Source: Amycolatopsis regifaucium
GTDB lineage: Bacteria > Actinomycetota > Actinomycetes > Mycobacteriales > Pseudonocardiaceae
DNA length: 64,000 nucleotides
Assembly: GCF_001613935.1 (NCBI RefSeq)
Contig: NZ_LQCI01000011.1
Location: 62,001 to 126,000, forward strand
Direction of reading: 5' to 3'
The notes under the pieces were generated by a model. That model was not told the origin of the DNA. It did no database searches and saw only the letters and a list, made by a program, of their open reading frames with translations. Shown one piece after another: positions 7,300 to 16,826 of the stretch. Position 1 is the stretch's first letter. Each line of letters starts with the position of its first letter. The translations under genes and the position numbers were made by a program.

Positions 7300-8760
7300 T
7301 CACTGGACGGTGAGCGTGTACGTGGCGGTCGAGGTCTTGCCGGTACCGTCTTTCGCGGTGACGGTGATCGGGTAGGTGCCCGCCTGGTAGGGCGCGTAGA
7401 TCCGCATCTCGGAACTGCCGCCGCTGGAGATCGTTTGCGGGGTGAAGAACGGGGCGATGGGCAGGCCCTGTCCCGAGGCCGAAAGAGCGATGGTGCCGCT
7501 ACCGCCGGTCGCGGAAACCGTCGCGCTCAGGAATCCCGAGGCGCGAACGGTGCCCGACCCCGGGTTCACCGTCACCTTGAGGTCACCCGGCTGACTTCCG
7601 CCCTTCCCCACGGTCAGCGTCAGCGTGGTGGTCACGGTGTCGGTCGTCCCCTTGCCGGAGACGGTGATCGTGTAGTCCTTCTCCGGGGTGTTCGCGGCGG
7701 TCTCGATCGTCAGTTTCGCGGTGTCACCGGAGTTGATGGACGGCGGCTGGAAGGTCGCCTTGGCGCCGTCCGGCAGCCCGGACGCGCCGAGCGCGACGCT
7801 CTCGCTGCCGTTCTTGCCCGGCTTGCTCGTGATCGACGTCGAGATGTACTTGCCGGGCTCGACCTTCACCGAGCCGGGCGAAGCCGCGAGGGTGAACTTG
7901 TCGGTGCTGGGCACTTCACCGATCTGCTGCTTGACCCAGTCGCCCATCTCGTTGTTGAGCCTGCTGTAGACGCTGTACCACCGGAAGTCGCTGCGGCTCC
8001 ACGACGTGATGCCGACGACGACACCGTTGACGATGAACGGGCCACCGCTGTCACCGGGAAGGACGGTCTTGCGGCCGTCGGAGTACCCGGCGCAGATCAT
8101 CGTCTTGGGGTCGACGCCGTTCTCCACGCCGGTGCACTGGTTCGCGGGGACGATCGGCAGCGTCAGCTTCTGCAAAGTGACGTCGGCGGGACTGTCGTCG
8201 TAGGTCTTCTTGCCGTAGCCCAGGCTGAAACCGTCCTTGCCCGGCGCCTCGAGACCGGTGTCGGCGGAGGTGGCGACCTTCGCGTAACCGCCGGCGGGAA
8301 CGGGGATGTCGGCGTCGGTGGTGATGATCGCGACGTCGTAGCCGTACCAGGGCTGGGTGAACTTCGGATGGACCTGGTAGTCGACGGCCTTGAGCTGCGT
8401 GCCGCCGGTGCTCACCAGATCGTCAAGTCCATAGAGGACGGACTTCTCCCCGGCCAGTTCCTTGCAGTGCGCCGCGACCATCACCTTGCGGGGCGCCACT
8501 ACGGAACCGCTGCAGCTCTGCCCCCTCGGCCTGGAGCCGCCTTCACGCAGGGCCGCGATGGCGAAGGGATAGTCCTTCACCGAAGCGGGCACGCCGCCGA
8601 TGCCCTGGGCGTGGGCGCCGTCGGGAATCGGGGCGGCATCGGTGGGAGCGATCGCCGAAGCGGTCGGCTGGGGCGTCGCCCCGGCGGTTCCCCCGGCCAC
8701 GGGAATCGAAAGCGCCGCCACACCCAGTGCCAGCAGTCCGAGAACTCTTTTCCTTTTCAT
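7300..8760 (-). CDS. Secreted S1 (trypsin-like) serine protease with Ig-like C-terminal repeats
   Basis: 486 residues. A signal peptide is followed by an S1 domain at about 45–255 with the triad His in VMVAAHCKEL, Asp in YDVAIITTDAD and Ser in VLPGDSGGPFI. Residues about 260–486 hold two Ig-like or PKD-like repeats (the first around PGSVKVEPGKYISTSITS, the second around PGSGTVRASGFLSATV), probably substrate or wall binding. AAAGGA lies six bases before the ATG. The gaps to the flanking S8 genes are only 26–27 bases, so all three should be co-transcribed. Confidence 0.92.
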   Translation of the reverse strand: MKRKRVLGLLALGVAALSIPVAGGTAGATPQPTASAIAPTDAAPIPDGAHAQGIGGVPASVKDYPFAIAALREGGSRPRGQSCSGSVVAPRKVMVAAHCKELAGEKSVLYGLDDLVSTGGTQLKAVDYQVHPKFTQPWYGYDVAIITTDADIPVPAGGYAKVATSADTGLEAPGKDGFSLGYGKKTYDDSPADVTLQKLTLPIVPANQCTGVENGVDPKTMICAGYSDGRKTVLPGDSGGPFIVNGVVVGITSWSRSDFRWYSVYSRLNNEMGDWVKQQIGEVPSTDKFTLAASPGSVKVEPGKYISTSITSKPGKNGSESVALGASGLPDGAKATFQPPSINSGDTAKLTIETAANTPEKDYTITVSGKGTTDTVTTTLTLTVGKGGSQPGDLKVTVNPGSGTVRASGFLSATVSATGGSGTIALSASGQGLPIAPFFTPQTISSGGSSEMRIYAPYQAGTYPITVTAKDGTGKTSTATYTLTVQ

Positions 8761-8786
8761 GGTGTTTCCTTTCAGCGGGGAGGAAA

Positions 8787-10349
8787 TCAGAAGGTCAGCG
8801 CGAAGCTGTCGAGCACGCCGGTGTCGAACCGGTAGACGTCCTGGACGCGCAGCTTCCAGTCACCGGAACGGTTCTCGCCCGAGGTGTCGACGGTGTAGGT
8901 CTTGGAGAGGTCGATGGTGCTGTCGCCGCCCGCCTGCTCGAGGGTGACGACCTTGCCGCTAGGCGTGATGAGGTCGACCTTGAGATCGCCCGTGTACGGG
9001 TGTTTGATCGCCACGGCCACCGAAGTGCCGGAGGTTCCCTTCGCGTCGCAGGAACCGATGGTCACGGTGCTGCCCACGGCTTCACCCGCGTCCGGGATCG
9101 CGACGTCGTCGCCGCTGACGCCACCCGCGCAGGACGGCGGGTTCGGCGTGCCTCCGCCGAGGAAACCGGTATACAGCAGCTTGTTCGGCGATCCTTTGGC
9201 ATCGGAGATCTTGCCGGGCGTGCTGTTGTCGAGAAGCGCCTTGGTGACCTGCGCCGGGGTGGCCAGCGGATTCTCGGTCAGGTAGAGCGCTGCCGCGCCT
9301 GCGACGTGCGGGGTGGCCATCGACGTGCCGCTCATCTGCTGCGTGCCACCGCCGTTGCGGGTGGAGGTGATGTTGCTGCCCGGTCCGAACAGGTCTGTGC
9401 AGGTGCCGTAGTTCGACGACTGTGACGAGTTGAAGATCGACCGCCTGTCCTGGATGTCGCTGGCGGCGACCGTGATCGCTTCCGGCGTGCGGGCGGGCGA
9501 GACGCCGCAGGCGTCCTGCCCCTCGTTGCCCGCGGCGACCGTGACGGTGATCCCGGCCTGGACCGCGCCCCGCACCGCTTGGTCCACAGTGGACGTCGCG
9601 CCGCCGCCGATGCTCATCGTGAGCACCGCGGGCTGCTTGGCGTTCTTGGTGACCCAGTCGATACCGGACACGATCGTCGACCACGGCGCACTGGAATTGC
9701 AGCCGAGTACCCGGACGGCGACGATCTTCACGCCCTTCGCGACACCGTAGGTCGTACTGCCGACGGTGCCCGCGACGTGCGTGCCGTGGCCATGACAGTC
9801 CGACGCGTCGCTGTCATTGTCGACGAAGTCATAGCCGCTGCTCGCGCGCCCGCCGAACTCGCTCTGCCGGTAGTCGGTCCCGGTGTCGAGGACGTAGACG
9901 GTGGCACCGTCACCCTTGTTGGCGTAGCCGTACTTCTTGTCCAGCGGCAGATCTTTCTGGTCGATCCGGTCCAGTCCCCAGGTGGGATCGTTCTGGACGT
10001 CGGTCGCGTACGCGATGCCGTCCGGCTCGACCGAGGCGACCGCAGGATCCGCGGCGAGCCGTTCGGCCTGTGCTTCGGTCATCCGGCTCGCGAAACCGCG
10101 CAGCGCGGCGTCGTAGGTGCGCGTGACCTGCCCGCCGTAGCCGGCTGCCAGTGCCTGGACGTTCGTGGTGGGGGCCTGTCCCGCCTTGAGAGTGACCAGG
10201 TAGGCGCCGGATATCGTCGTAGGCCCCCCTTTCAGTATCGCTTGGCTCCCTGCCGACGCGGTGGCAGGAAGTCCGAGTGCGGTGCCGGAAAGGGCAAGGG
10301 CGAGGCCGGCGACCACGGCGGCCCTTCGAGTACGGAAACGTTCAGCCAT
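8787..10349 (-). CDS. Secreted S8 (subtilisin-like) serine protease with P domain
   Basis: 520 residues with the same plan as the third gene of the operon: signal peptide ending near ATASAGS, I9 propeptide (YLVTLKAGQ), catalytic Asp in VYVLDTGTDY, His in CHGHGTHVAGTVGS, Ser in SGTSMATPHVAGA, then a P domain ending DSFALTF. I place the start at the ATG at 10349 (MAERFRTRR) because GAGGAG lies seven bases upstream; the ATG at 10355 directly abuts that site. It is the promoter-proximal gene of the operon, and the 290 bases upstream are free of genes. Confidence 0.92.
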   Translation of the reverse strand: MAERFRTRRAAVVAGLALALSGTALGLPATASAGSQAILKGGPTTISGAYLVTLKAGQAPTTNVQALAAGYGGQVTRTYDAALRGFASRMTEAQAERLAADPAVASVEPDGIAYATDVQNDPTWGLDRIDQKDLPLDKKYGYANKGDGATVYVLDTGTDYRQSEFGGRASSGYDFVDNDSDASDCHGHGTHVAGTVGSTTYGVAKGVKIVAVRVLGCNSSAPWSTIVSGIDWVTKNAKQPAVLTMSIGGGATSTVDQAVRGAVQAGITVTVAAGNEGQDACGVSPARTPEAITVAASDIQDRRSIFNSSQSSNYGTCTDLFGPGSNITSTRNGGGTQQMSGTSMATPHVAGAAALYLTENPLATPAQVTKALLDNSTPGKISDAKGSPNKLLYTGFLGGGTPNPPSCAGGVSGDDVAIPDAGEAVGSTVTIGSCDAKGTSGTSVAVAIKHPYTGDLKVDLITPSGKVVTLEQAGGDSTIDLSKTYTVDTSGENRSGDWKLRVQDVYRFDTGVLDSFALTF

Positions 10350-10640
10350 CGGCATACTCCTCTGAAGCGGGGAAAGGCAGGGAGAGAGACGAACGTGACC
10401 GCGACCACGTTGCGACAACTGTGAAATCTCAAGCCAGGAGAAACAATAGTGGCCTTTCCGCGCCGACTACTCAATTAACTCGCACAATGGCCTGACCAGG
10501 GGTTTTCACCGAATAGACAGTTGCGATGTCGATCGTGGAAAATATTCAGTACAGTAGCGAAAACAGATGCGGGAACCCACTTATTGACGTGCGCACACAA
10601 ATGCGCACTCGATTCTGCGATAGTCGGGTAAGCGGCGTGG
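10350..10640. promoter_or_regulatory. Upstream region of the protease operon
   Basis: About 290 bases with no gene between the LuxR-type regulator stop and the first protease. It is clearly AT-richer than its flanks around 10430–10620 (for example GAAAATATTCAGTACAG), as expected for the operon promoter. I cannot assign precise -35/-10 boxes. Confidence 0.45.
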
Positions 10641-13445
10641 TCAGGCTGTCGTCGAGTCGCGCGGAAGGGAGAGCCGGGTGCGCAGCAATTCCTCGCTCAG
10701 CACCGCACGCGAAGGCAGCTCGAGTTTGCTCAGCGCCCGGCCGATATGGGTCTCGACCGTGCGCGCCGACAGGAAGAGCCGTTCCGCGATCTGGCGGTTG
10801 GTGAGGTTTCGCGCCGCAAGGAGCACGACTTCACGCTCGCGGGGTGACAGAGCCTGGCCGTAGCCCCGGCGTCCACGCCGCGGGGTGCGGGGGTCCTCGC
10901 GGCGGACCAGGACCCGGCGGCACCGCTGAGCGTCCACCAGGGCCCCGAGCGCACGATAGGTCGTCTCGGCCGAGGTGAACGCACCCAAGAGTCGCTCCTG
11001 GTCATCGAGTTGAAGGTGGCATTCACCGGCGAGTTCGTCCGCGCCTGCGGCGGCGTAAGGGCGAGGCAGGGCGTGATATGCCTTGGCAGCCTGGCCGAAC
11101 AGTTCGGCGGCTTCGGCAGGCCGGGCACGGGCGAGCAAGCCGTGACAGAGTATTTCCGCGGCGTGCGCGAGTGGTGCGTCGCGACCGGCGATGCCCTGAC
11201 GGTACTCGGCCACAAGCTCTCGGGCGGCGTCGGCCTCCTGCCGGTCGAGCATGATCCGCACGGCCAGGGGCACCAGCTCCGCCGCCCAGACCCAGTTGTT
11301 CTTACGGCGCAGACTGTCCAAACCGAAATCCGCGAGCCGCCATGCCGCGGCGAGATCCTTTCCCGCGAGCAGCACCGCCACTCGCCCGGCGAACGCGGAC
11401 GCCTGCAGCGGCGCGCTTCCACCGGCGAGGGCGAAAGCGGCGTCGAAATTACTCAGTGCCGACGCCCGATGCCCCAGCTCGAAATCGTGCCAGCCGAGTG
11501 CGAGCAACGGTTCCGCGGCGAGCGAGCTTTCGTGGCCGACCCGGTCGGCCAAGCGACGGGCCTGGGTCTCCACCTGTGCCCCCGCTCCGGTTGCGACATC
11601 GATCCGGAGGCCGGCTCCGTCAGCCAGAGCCTCCAGATACGGCTGGTGCTCATCCAGGATCAGGCGGCGCGCCGTCGCGAGGTACGTCCGGGCGACCGGG
11701 TAGTGGCCGTTCCACGCGGCCGCGTCGGCGAGATTGATGTAGGTCCGGCTGACCTGCCGGCGCACGTCCGCCGACGACGGCGAGTCCAGGAGGGCGCCGA
11801 CGTCCTGCCAGACTCCGGGATCGGCCACTTGCATCCGGCTGGACATCCGGTTCGCGGCCACCGCGGCGAGCACCTCGACGTCGCGGATACCTTTGCTCAC
11901 CTGTTCCGCTTGGTCGAGCCAGCGCAGGTTCTCCTCGACCGGCACCGTGCCGACATGGGGTAGTGCCAGCGTGGCCAGGCCGCGGGCGAGCAGGGCACGC
12001 TTGCCGGAGAGATCGCTGAGGGCGAGTTCGATCTCCGCACGCCCGGCGTCCACCTGCCCGGCCTGGTTGATCAGCACCCTGCCGAGGTTGAGCCGGATCT
12101 CGCCTCGTGCCGTCCTGGTCAGTGACCAGTCGCGCAGCGCGGTGCGGAGCAGCTGCACCGTGTCCTCGTCGACCAGGCCATGCACCATCTCCCTGCCGAG
12201 CCGCACGGCGAACTTCTCTCTCTCCGCTCGCGGTAATCCTGGGTCCTCGATTACCGCCGCGAGCAGCCGAACGGCGTCGTCCGGGCTTCCCTCCGCCATC
12301 GCGCTGTCGACGGCGACGGAGGTCCATCGGGTCCATTCCGCCAGTTCACCCGCCTCGCGGTGGTGATGAGCGATCCGTGCCGCGGCCGGTTCCGTATCGG
12401 CAGCGAGAAGCTCGGCGGCGCGTGTGTGCACCAGGCATCGGCGCGGTCCCGGAATCGATTCGTACACGGTGTCGGCCAGCAACGGACTGCGAACTCTGTA
12501 CCGGTCCCGCCCCGAATCCAGCAGGAATCCGGCATCCAGCGCGCCCATCAAGGCTTCGACGATTCCGTCATCGTCCACACCGGACACCTTCGCGAGCGCG
12601 CGGCTTCCCGCCGAATGCCCCAGCACCGCCGCCGCTTCGACGAGCGACGCGCAGCCGCGCGAGGTCTCCGCGAGCCGCGCAGCCACCGACGTGGTCCAGG
12701 CCGACGGGAGAACGGTCTCGGCGAGCTTCATCGCGGATCGCTCGTCCGCGACCTCCGCGATCGCCTTGAGTACGGCGTCGACCGCGCCGGCGACCCCGCC
12801 GGTCCGCCGGTGGATCCGCTCGGCGAGTTCGCGCGACCCCACCATCTCGGCGACCTGCTCGATCTCCAGCGGCTCCAGGGTGAAGTGCGCGGTCACGCCC
12901 GATCGGGGAGGCCACCAGGTGGCCCCGGGCACGGGTTGCCGCCGACGGGGCACCGAACTGGTCACTACAGCCAGGCGTGGTGAGGGGAAGGCCGCCAGAT
13001 AGCGCAGGAGATCGCGTGTCTCCTCGTCGGCGTCGTGGACGTCGTCGACGAGGAGGACGGTGCGCTCGTGCAGCGTCAGCAGTTCACGCAACGCCCTGAA
13101 GACCAACGCACGCGGCGAGCCTGCCGCCTCCAAGGGCGGCGGCAGCACGGCGTCGAGTTCCGGAAGCAGTGGCCGGAGGCAACCCGCGAGGGGTGACAGC
13201 CTCGCGGCCGATGCGGCCCATTCGACGGTAGCTGCCTTCAGGGCCTCGAGTACCGGCCCGAACGGGACGGGATCGGCCAGTCGCGCGCACCGCGCCTCGA
13301 TCACGACGGAGTCCTGGCGTTCGTGACTGCCGAGCCGCCCGAGCAACGTCGTCCGCCCGGCGTCGGGTTCGCCCTCGACCACGACAAAGGCGGCGGGCCG
13401 GTCGACCTCCTTGACCACCTGGGGCCACTCCGGACGGCTCGTCAT
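10641..13445 (-). CDS. LAL-type LuxR family transcriptional regulator (AAA ATPase + HTH)
   Basis: 934 residues, the usual size for large ATP-binding LuxR (LAL/MalT-like) regulators. A P loop variant GEPDAGRTTLL lies at residues ~28–38 and Walker B-like TVLLVDDVHDADEE at ~130. Alpha-helical TPR-like repeats fill the middle. A LuxR HTH ends the protein (LSPREREVVLLAARNLTNRQ, then LSARTVETHIGRALSKL). LAL proteins usually activate specialised metabolism or degradative genes. The gene lies upstream of, and on the same strand as, the protease operon with a 290-base gap, so it might control it. Its start overlaps the preceding small gene by four bases. Confidence 0.88.
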   Translation of the reverse strand: MTSRPEWPQVVKEVDRPAAFVVVEGEPDAGRTTLLGRLGSHERQDSVVIEARCARLADPVPFGPVLEALKAATVEWAASAARLSPLAGCLRPLLPELDAVLPPPLEAAGSPRALVFRALRELLTLHERTVLLVDDVHDADEETRDLLRYLAAFPSPRLAVVTSSVPRRRQPVPGATWWPPRSGVTAHFTLEPLEIEQVAEMVGSRELAERIHRRTGGVAGAVDAVLKAIAEVADERSAMKLAETVLPSAWTTSVAARLAETSRGCASLVEAAAVLGHSAGSRALAKVSGVDDDGIVEALMGALDAGFLLDSGRDRYRVRSPLLADTVYESIPGPRRCLVHTRAAELLAADTEPAAARIAHHHREAGELAEWTRWTSVAVDSAMAEGSPDDAVRLLAAVIEDPGLPRAEREKFAVRLGREMVHGLVDEDTVQLLRTALRDWSLTRTARGEIRLNLGRVLINQAGQVDAGRAEIELALSDLSGKRALLARGLATLALPHVGTVPVEENLRWLDQAEQVSKGIRDVEVLAAVAANRMSSRMQVADPGVWQDVGALLDSPSSADVRRQVSRTYINLADAAAWNGHYPVARTYLATARRLILDEHQPYLEALADGAGLRIDVATGAGAQVETQARRLADRVGHESSLAAEPLLALGWHDFELGHRASALSNFDAAFALAGGSAPLQASAFAGRVAVLLAGKDLAAAWRLADFGLDSLRRKNNWVWAAELVPLAVRIMLDRQEADAARELVAEYRQGIAGRDAPLAHAAEILCHGLLARARPAEAAELFGQAAKAYHALPRPYAAAGADELAGECHLQLDDQERLLGAFTSAETTYRALGALVDAQRCRRVLVRREDPRTPRRGRRGYGQALSPREREVVLLAARNLTNRQIAERLFLSARTVETHIGRALSKLELPSRAVLSEELLRTRLSLPRDSTTA

Positions 13446-13849
13446 CCGGGTGGCCGTGCCAGGTCGACAAGACAGTCGAACAGCACCTCCGCCGCGTCAC
13501 GCACCGCTTGCGAGGTGGCGTCGGACGTTCCGATGACTCCGGAGAGCTGCTCCCAGGCAGGTCTGCCCACCACCCGGGCGATCACGGCCCTGACCGCGGC
13601 CGGTTCGCCGGGCAGCGAGCGCAACGCATCCTCTCCCCCACTGAGCCCGCTACCCGGCGCGAGTGCGTCGAGGCAGCGCGCGAGCACCTCGCCGATGAGC
13701 CGGATCGCCACCGGACGTGAGGAACCCCGTAGGTACGGGGCGACGTCCGGCATGGTGGCCAACCGGTGCGCCACACCCATCACCATGCGCTCCCTGACCA
13801 GGTGCAATTCGAGAGCGGACACCACAGTCTCCTGGACTCGCTTCGACAC
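13442..13849 (-). CDS. Hypothetical helical protein coupled to LAL regulator
   Basis: 135 residues, not recognised. It is rich in Ala, Arg, Val and Leu, predicted almost all helical, without signal or membrane segments. The GTG at 13849 is chosen because AAGGGAGG precedes it by three bases; a frame 30 codons longer has a Cys-rich, unsupported N-terminus. The stop overlaps the LAL regulator start (ATGA), so the two are translated together, and this protein may act with the regulator, for instance as a partner or sensor subunit. That role is inference only. Confidence 0.6.
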   Translation of the reverse strand: MSKRVQETVVSALELHLVRERMVMGVAHRLATMPDVAPYLRGSSRPVAIRLIGEVLARCLDALAPGSGLSGGEDALRSLPGEPAAVRAVIARVVGRPAWEQLSGVIGTSDATSQAVRDAAEVLFDCLVDLARPPG

Positions 13850-13975
13850 GGTCCTCCCTTCGGCAGGCGGTCTCCTACACCTTCCACCCGGACAATGGCA
13901 CTGACCAGTACAAAGGCGATAAGTAAGGGCCCTGAGCAATCCGGGTCACCTTCGCCGACCAGGGTTCACACCCTC

Positions 13976-14821
13976 CTACGTGGCGTTCGCCGCCTTGTTG
14001 CGCTCGAACTCGGACCAGCCGTCGTCGTCCTGGGCGAGGCCAGGGTTCGCACCGAAGAAGACGCTCTTGGCGGTCTGGTCGCCGGTGAGGTGATAGCGCA
14101 ACCACGCGGTAACCGCGCCCACCAGCCGGTAGCGAGTCTCCCCTTGCAGGAAGTGCGTAGCGCCCTTCAGCTGGCCGTACACCGCAGGCACCTGGTCGCA
14201 GGCCAAGAACCTGCTGTGGACGTAGAACGCTGGGACGACGGTGTCCGCCTGGCCGGACACGAAAAGCGCCGGGCCGTGCAGCTTGTTCACGTTGCCCAGC
14301 GGTCCCGGCATGATCGGGATGACGGTTTTGACCAAGGGATCCGCACCCGCGGCGATCGCGCCGCCCCCACCCTGGGAATGCCCCGCGGCCGCGATCCGGC
14401 CGACATCGATCCGGCCGTGGAAGACGCTGCCCGCACGGGAGTTCTCCGCGATCAGGTATTTCGCTCCGTCGAGCATTTCCTTCCCCGAGCCCGACTGACC
14501 GGTGTTCGCCGCCACGACGACGTAGCCCCAGCTCGCGAGGTGCGTGAACAGGAGTTCGTACTGTTCGACCGTCGCACCGGTGCCGTTCCCCCAAACCAGT
14601 ACCGGGTGAGCGGAGGCGTCACCTCCGAGGTCCGCCGGGTAGTACAGCGTGTGCGTGGCGCCGCCTGCGACCTTGACGGACCCGTGTGTACCTTCCTTTT
14701 CGTAGTCACGGGCACCGATCGAGTAATTCTGCGGCGTGGCAATGGACACCGCGGGGGTCAGGGCGACCGCGGCGGTCACGGTGGTCGCGGCCAGGAAAGC
14801 CCGGCGAGTGAATGAACGCAT
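13976..14821 (-). CDS. Tat-exported alpha/beta hydrolase (PET hydrolase/lipase-like)
   Basis: 281 residues. It begins MRSFTRRAFLAATT, a twin-arginine signal leading to cleavage near residue 30. The serine elbow AAAGHSQGGGG lies at about residue 140, preceded by an oxyanion-type segment PVLVWGNGTG at about 70; a late His (GATHFLQGE) can complete the triad. This architecture is shared with actinobacterial cutinase/dienelactone-type extracellular esterases. The start at 14821 has CGGAGGAAGC just before it. The substrate is unknown. It is a single gene between two regulators. Confidence 0.82.
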   Translation of the reverse strand: MRSFTRRAFLAATTVTAAVALTPAVSIATPQNYSIGARDYEKEGTHGSVKVAGGATHTLYYPADLGGDASAHPVLVWGNGTGATVEQYELLFTHLASWGYVVVAANTGQSGSGKEMLDGAKYLIAENSRAGSVFHGRIDVGRIAAAGHSQGGGGAIAAGADPLVKTVIPIMPGPLGNVNKLHGPALFVSGQADTVVPAFYVHSRFLACDQVPAVYGQLKGATHFLQGETRYRLVGAVTAWLRYHLTGDQTAKSVFFGANPGLAQDDDGWSEFERNKAANAT

Positions 14822-15045
14822 GCTTCCTCCGGTGAGAAGAACGGAACGGAGCCGTGGAGGCGCCGATAAGGTCGACGACAATCCGGAAAGAGCTACCGGC
14901 GCAGGGTCGATTTCTTTCCGCGCGATGGGATCAGGACGACGTCGTGAACCTAGCGCCGAGCGTTTCACCGGACCAGGTTTCTGTGAACGTCGATATCGCC
15001 CGGGCGGAGAACCCCAGGTCGGCGTCCGCTGTTCACAGAATTACC

Positions 15046-15933
15046 TCACCAGTCCCAGCACGCGCCTTGGATGCCAGGGCCTAGATCACGCATCGCCAAC
15101 GTGACCATGCGAGTGGCCCCGATATTCAGCGGAGTTCCTTTACGCTGGGGGCCCGTGAGCGCCCGCTGTTCGTACGCGCGCACCCGTTTCGGTACCCGCA
15201 GGCCGAACTGGACCTGGCAGAGGTATTCCGCGGCCGGTCTCGTGAACCGCCGGTGGTAGTGGTCGAGACGGGCGCCGGGCGGGAATCGGATCTCGTAGTC
15301 AAGGGCCGTCACCTCCCCTGCCCCGAGCGTGCGGTCCAGCAGCATCTCGCCCGCGACCATCCCGCTGTCGGTGTCCACGCTGACCCGTCCCAGCCGCGCG
15401 CACCGGACGTCGCGGTAAACCGGCTCCTCCTCAAGCCGCTGGTCAGCCTGGTAGTAGGTCATGAGCCGATCGACCCCGTCGGTCTTGGCTTCGGCGACAA
15501 GCCGGACGTGCAGTGACTGTTCGCGTCCGAACTCGTCGAGCACCATGCGGTCGTGGACCGACCAGAAGGACAGCTGCCCGTCCGGCGGTGGCCGCAAATC
15601 TTCGGGCAGCGTCCGAAGGTCGGGCCACAGCCGCCGTCGCTCGATGCGGTTCGCGGGCGGCCCGAGCCAGCGGCCGCGTGGTGCCCGGGGCCCGAGCTGG
15701 GAGATCAGCGCGCCGGACGGGAGGCCCAACACGAGTTCCAGCTGAGTCACCGCGTGCAGTGAAGTCTCGCGTTCGGGCTGTGAACGCCCGCGCCGCCAGT
15801 AGGACAAAGCCGAGCGCGACAGTCGCACACCTCGGATGGCGAGGTGGTGTTGAAGTCGTTCCAAAGACAGCCCGGACTCGTCGATCGCGGCGTCCAGCGT
15901 GATCGCGAACGGTCCGGGAAACGGCGGCGTCAC
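15046..15933 (-). CDS. XRE-like helix-turn-helix regulator with C-terminal sensor domain
   Basis: 295 residues. Residues 10–70 form an XRE-type HTH (LSLERLQHHL, then RLSRSALSYWRRGRSQPERE). The remaining 220 residues are a beta-rich domain that I do not recognise but that is common behind such HTHs in actinomycetes. It starts at a GTG preceded by GAAAAG, with an in-frame stop a few codons upstream. No same-strand partner is close enough to form an operon. The target is unknown. Confidence 0.72.
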   Translation of the reverse strand: MTPPFPGPFAITLDAAIDESGLSLERLQHHLAIRGVRLSRSALSYWRRGRSQPERETSLHAVTQLELVLGLPSGALISQLGPRAPRGRWLGPPANRIERRRLWPDLRTLPEDLRPPPDGQLSFWSVHDRMVLDEFGREQSLHVRLVAEAKTDGVDRLMTYYQADQRLEEEPVYRDVRCARLGRVSVDTDSGMVAGEMLLDRTLGAGEVTALDYEIRFPPGARLDHYHRRFTRPAAEYLCQVQFGLRVPKRVRAYEQRALTGPQRKGTPLNIGATRMVTLAMRDLGPGIQGACWDW

Positions 15934-16590
15934 CTTTTCATCATGATCATCAGATCACCCAGTCGGAACCGACGAAAGTCCTGAAACAGCGAATGGCCCC
16001 AGGTAGAACAGCTCGGTGGGCCACTTCACTGTGGACCTCGACAGCGTGGTGGCGAGTTTTGGCGACGATTCACCACCAGCGGAACTGTGCCAGAGCGGCG
16101 TGGAGCCGCCGCCGTTCTCGCGCCCGTGCGGATAACAGGGCGAGATTGCCATGTCCTCAGGATTTCATCGTGAATCGCTGACGTCGGTCGCCGGAGTGCA
16201 GCATGGCGATTGGCGAAAAGTGGCAAGCTGATGCGAGTTCGGAGACCGGGCAGAGGCCGCCATCCGGGAGACGGCAAGCAGGATCTTTCTTCTCGTATTC
16301 GCCACAGAATCACCACAGGCGGCGTTGGCGAAAAGGGAATGGACTTCTGGTCATGAACTGCTGAAGCGCAGATGCCAGGTGGAACTGGGTGGTGTTGCCG
16401 GGATCCACGCGGAAGCCGAGCACGTAGCAGTACGGGTCGCCGTGGACGGTGGCGATGGATAGGCGGGCCGTTGCCCCGCAGGTCGCACTGGAACTGTCCG
16501 ACCGTCCCCGTCAGCGAGCCGAAAGCCGCCCGAAGTCCGGCTGGATACCCCGAACACGAAGAAGCCCAGGCCAGCTGGCCTGGGCTTGTG
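15934..16590. other. Long intergenic stretch, possibly with a decayed coding remnant
   Basis: About 650 bases with no supported gene. On the minus strand, the frame ending with a stop at 16310 reads ATVHGDPYCYVLGFRVDPGN and then TTQFHLASALQQFM over roughly 16340–16440. This looks protein-like but has no start, no ribosome binding site and no recognised family, so it may be a gene fragment. The rest shows short open frames in all registers, none convincing. Confidence 0.4.
16562..16587 (-). terminator. Palindromic terminator behind tRNA-Asn
   Basis: Positions 16562–16587 form a perfect 26-base palindrome built on AAGCCCAGGCCAG and its complement. Read from the tRNA, it is followed by CTTCGTG. 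Its position four bases after the tRNA fits a terminator. Confidence 0.7.
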
Positions 16591-16663
16591 CTCCCCCGCT
16601 TGGACTCGAACCAAGAACCCTCCGGTTAACAGCCGAATGCTCTGCCAGTTGAGCTACAGGGGA
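16591..16663 (-). tRNA. tRNA-Asn (anticodon GTT)
   Basis: 73-nt cloverleaf on the minus strand. The acceptor TCCCCTG pairs with CGGGGGA (one G·T), the D arm holds AGCTCAACTGGCAGAGC, the anticodon loop CTGTTAA gives GTT, and the T loop is GGTTCGAGTCC. CCA is not encoded. It is followed at once by a palindromic terminator. Confidence 0.96.
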
Positions 16664-16826
16664 TCGTGCTCCGTACCGGCCGGATCGCTCCGACCGATGA
16701 GAGAACTTTAGCCCATGCCCTCCGGCGGCTGTACACCCACCCCCACTTTTACGCGCGACCTCGTCAAGCTCGCGTTTTGAGGGACAATGACAGCCGAAGC
16801 AAGATCGAACGGAGGCGTTGACTCGG

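Noticed and set aside
5851-8835. 994-codon open frame on the + strand antisense to the proteases
   Set aside because: It overlaps two well-supported protease genes on the other strand, is full of Arg/Gly/Val runs and has no family match; a shadow of high GC coding DNA.
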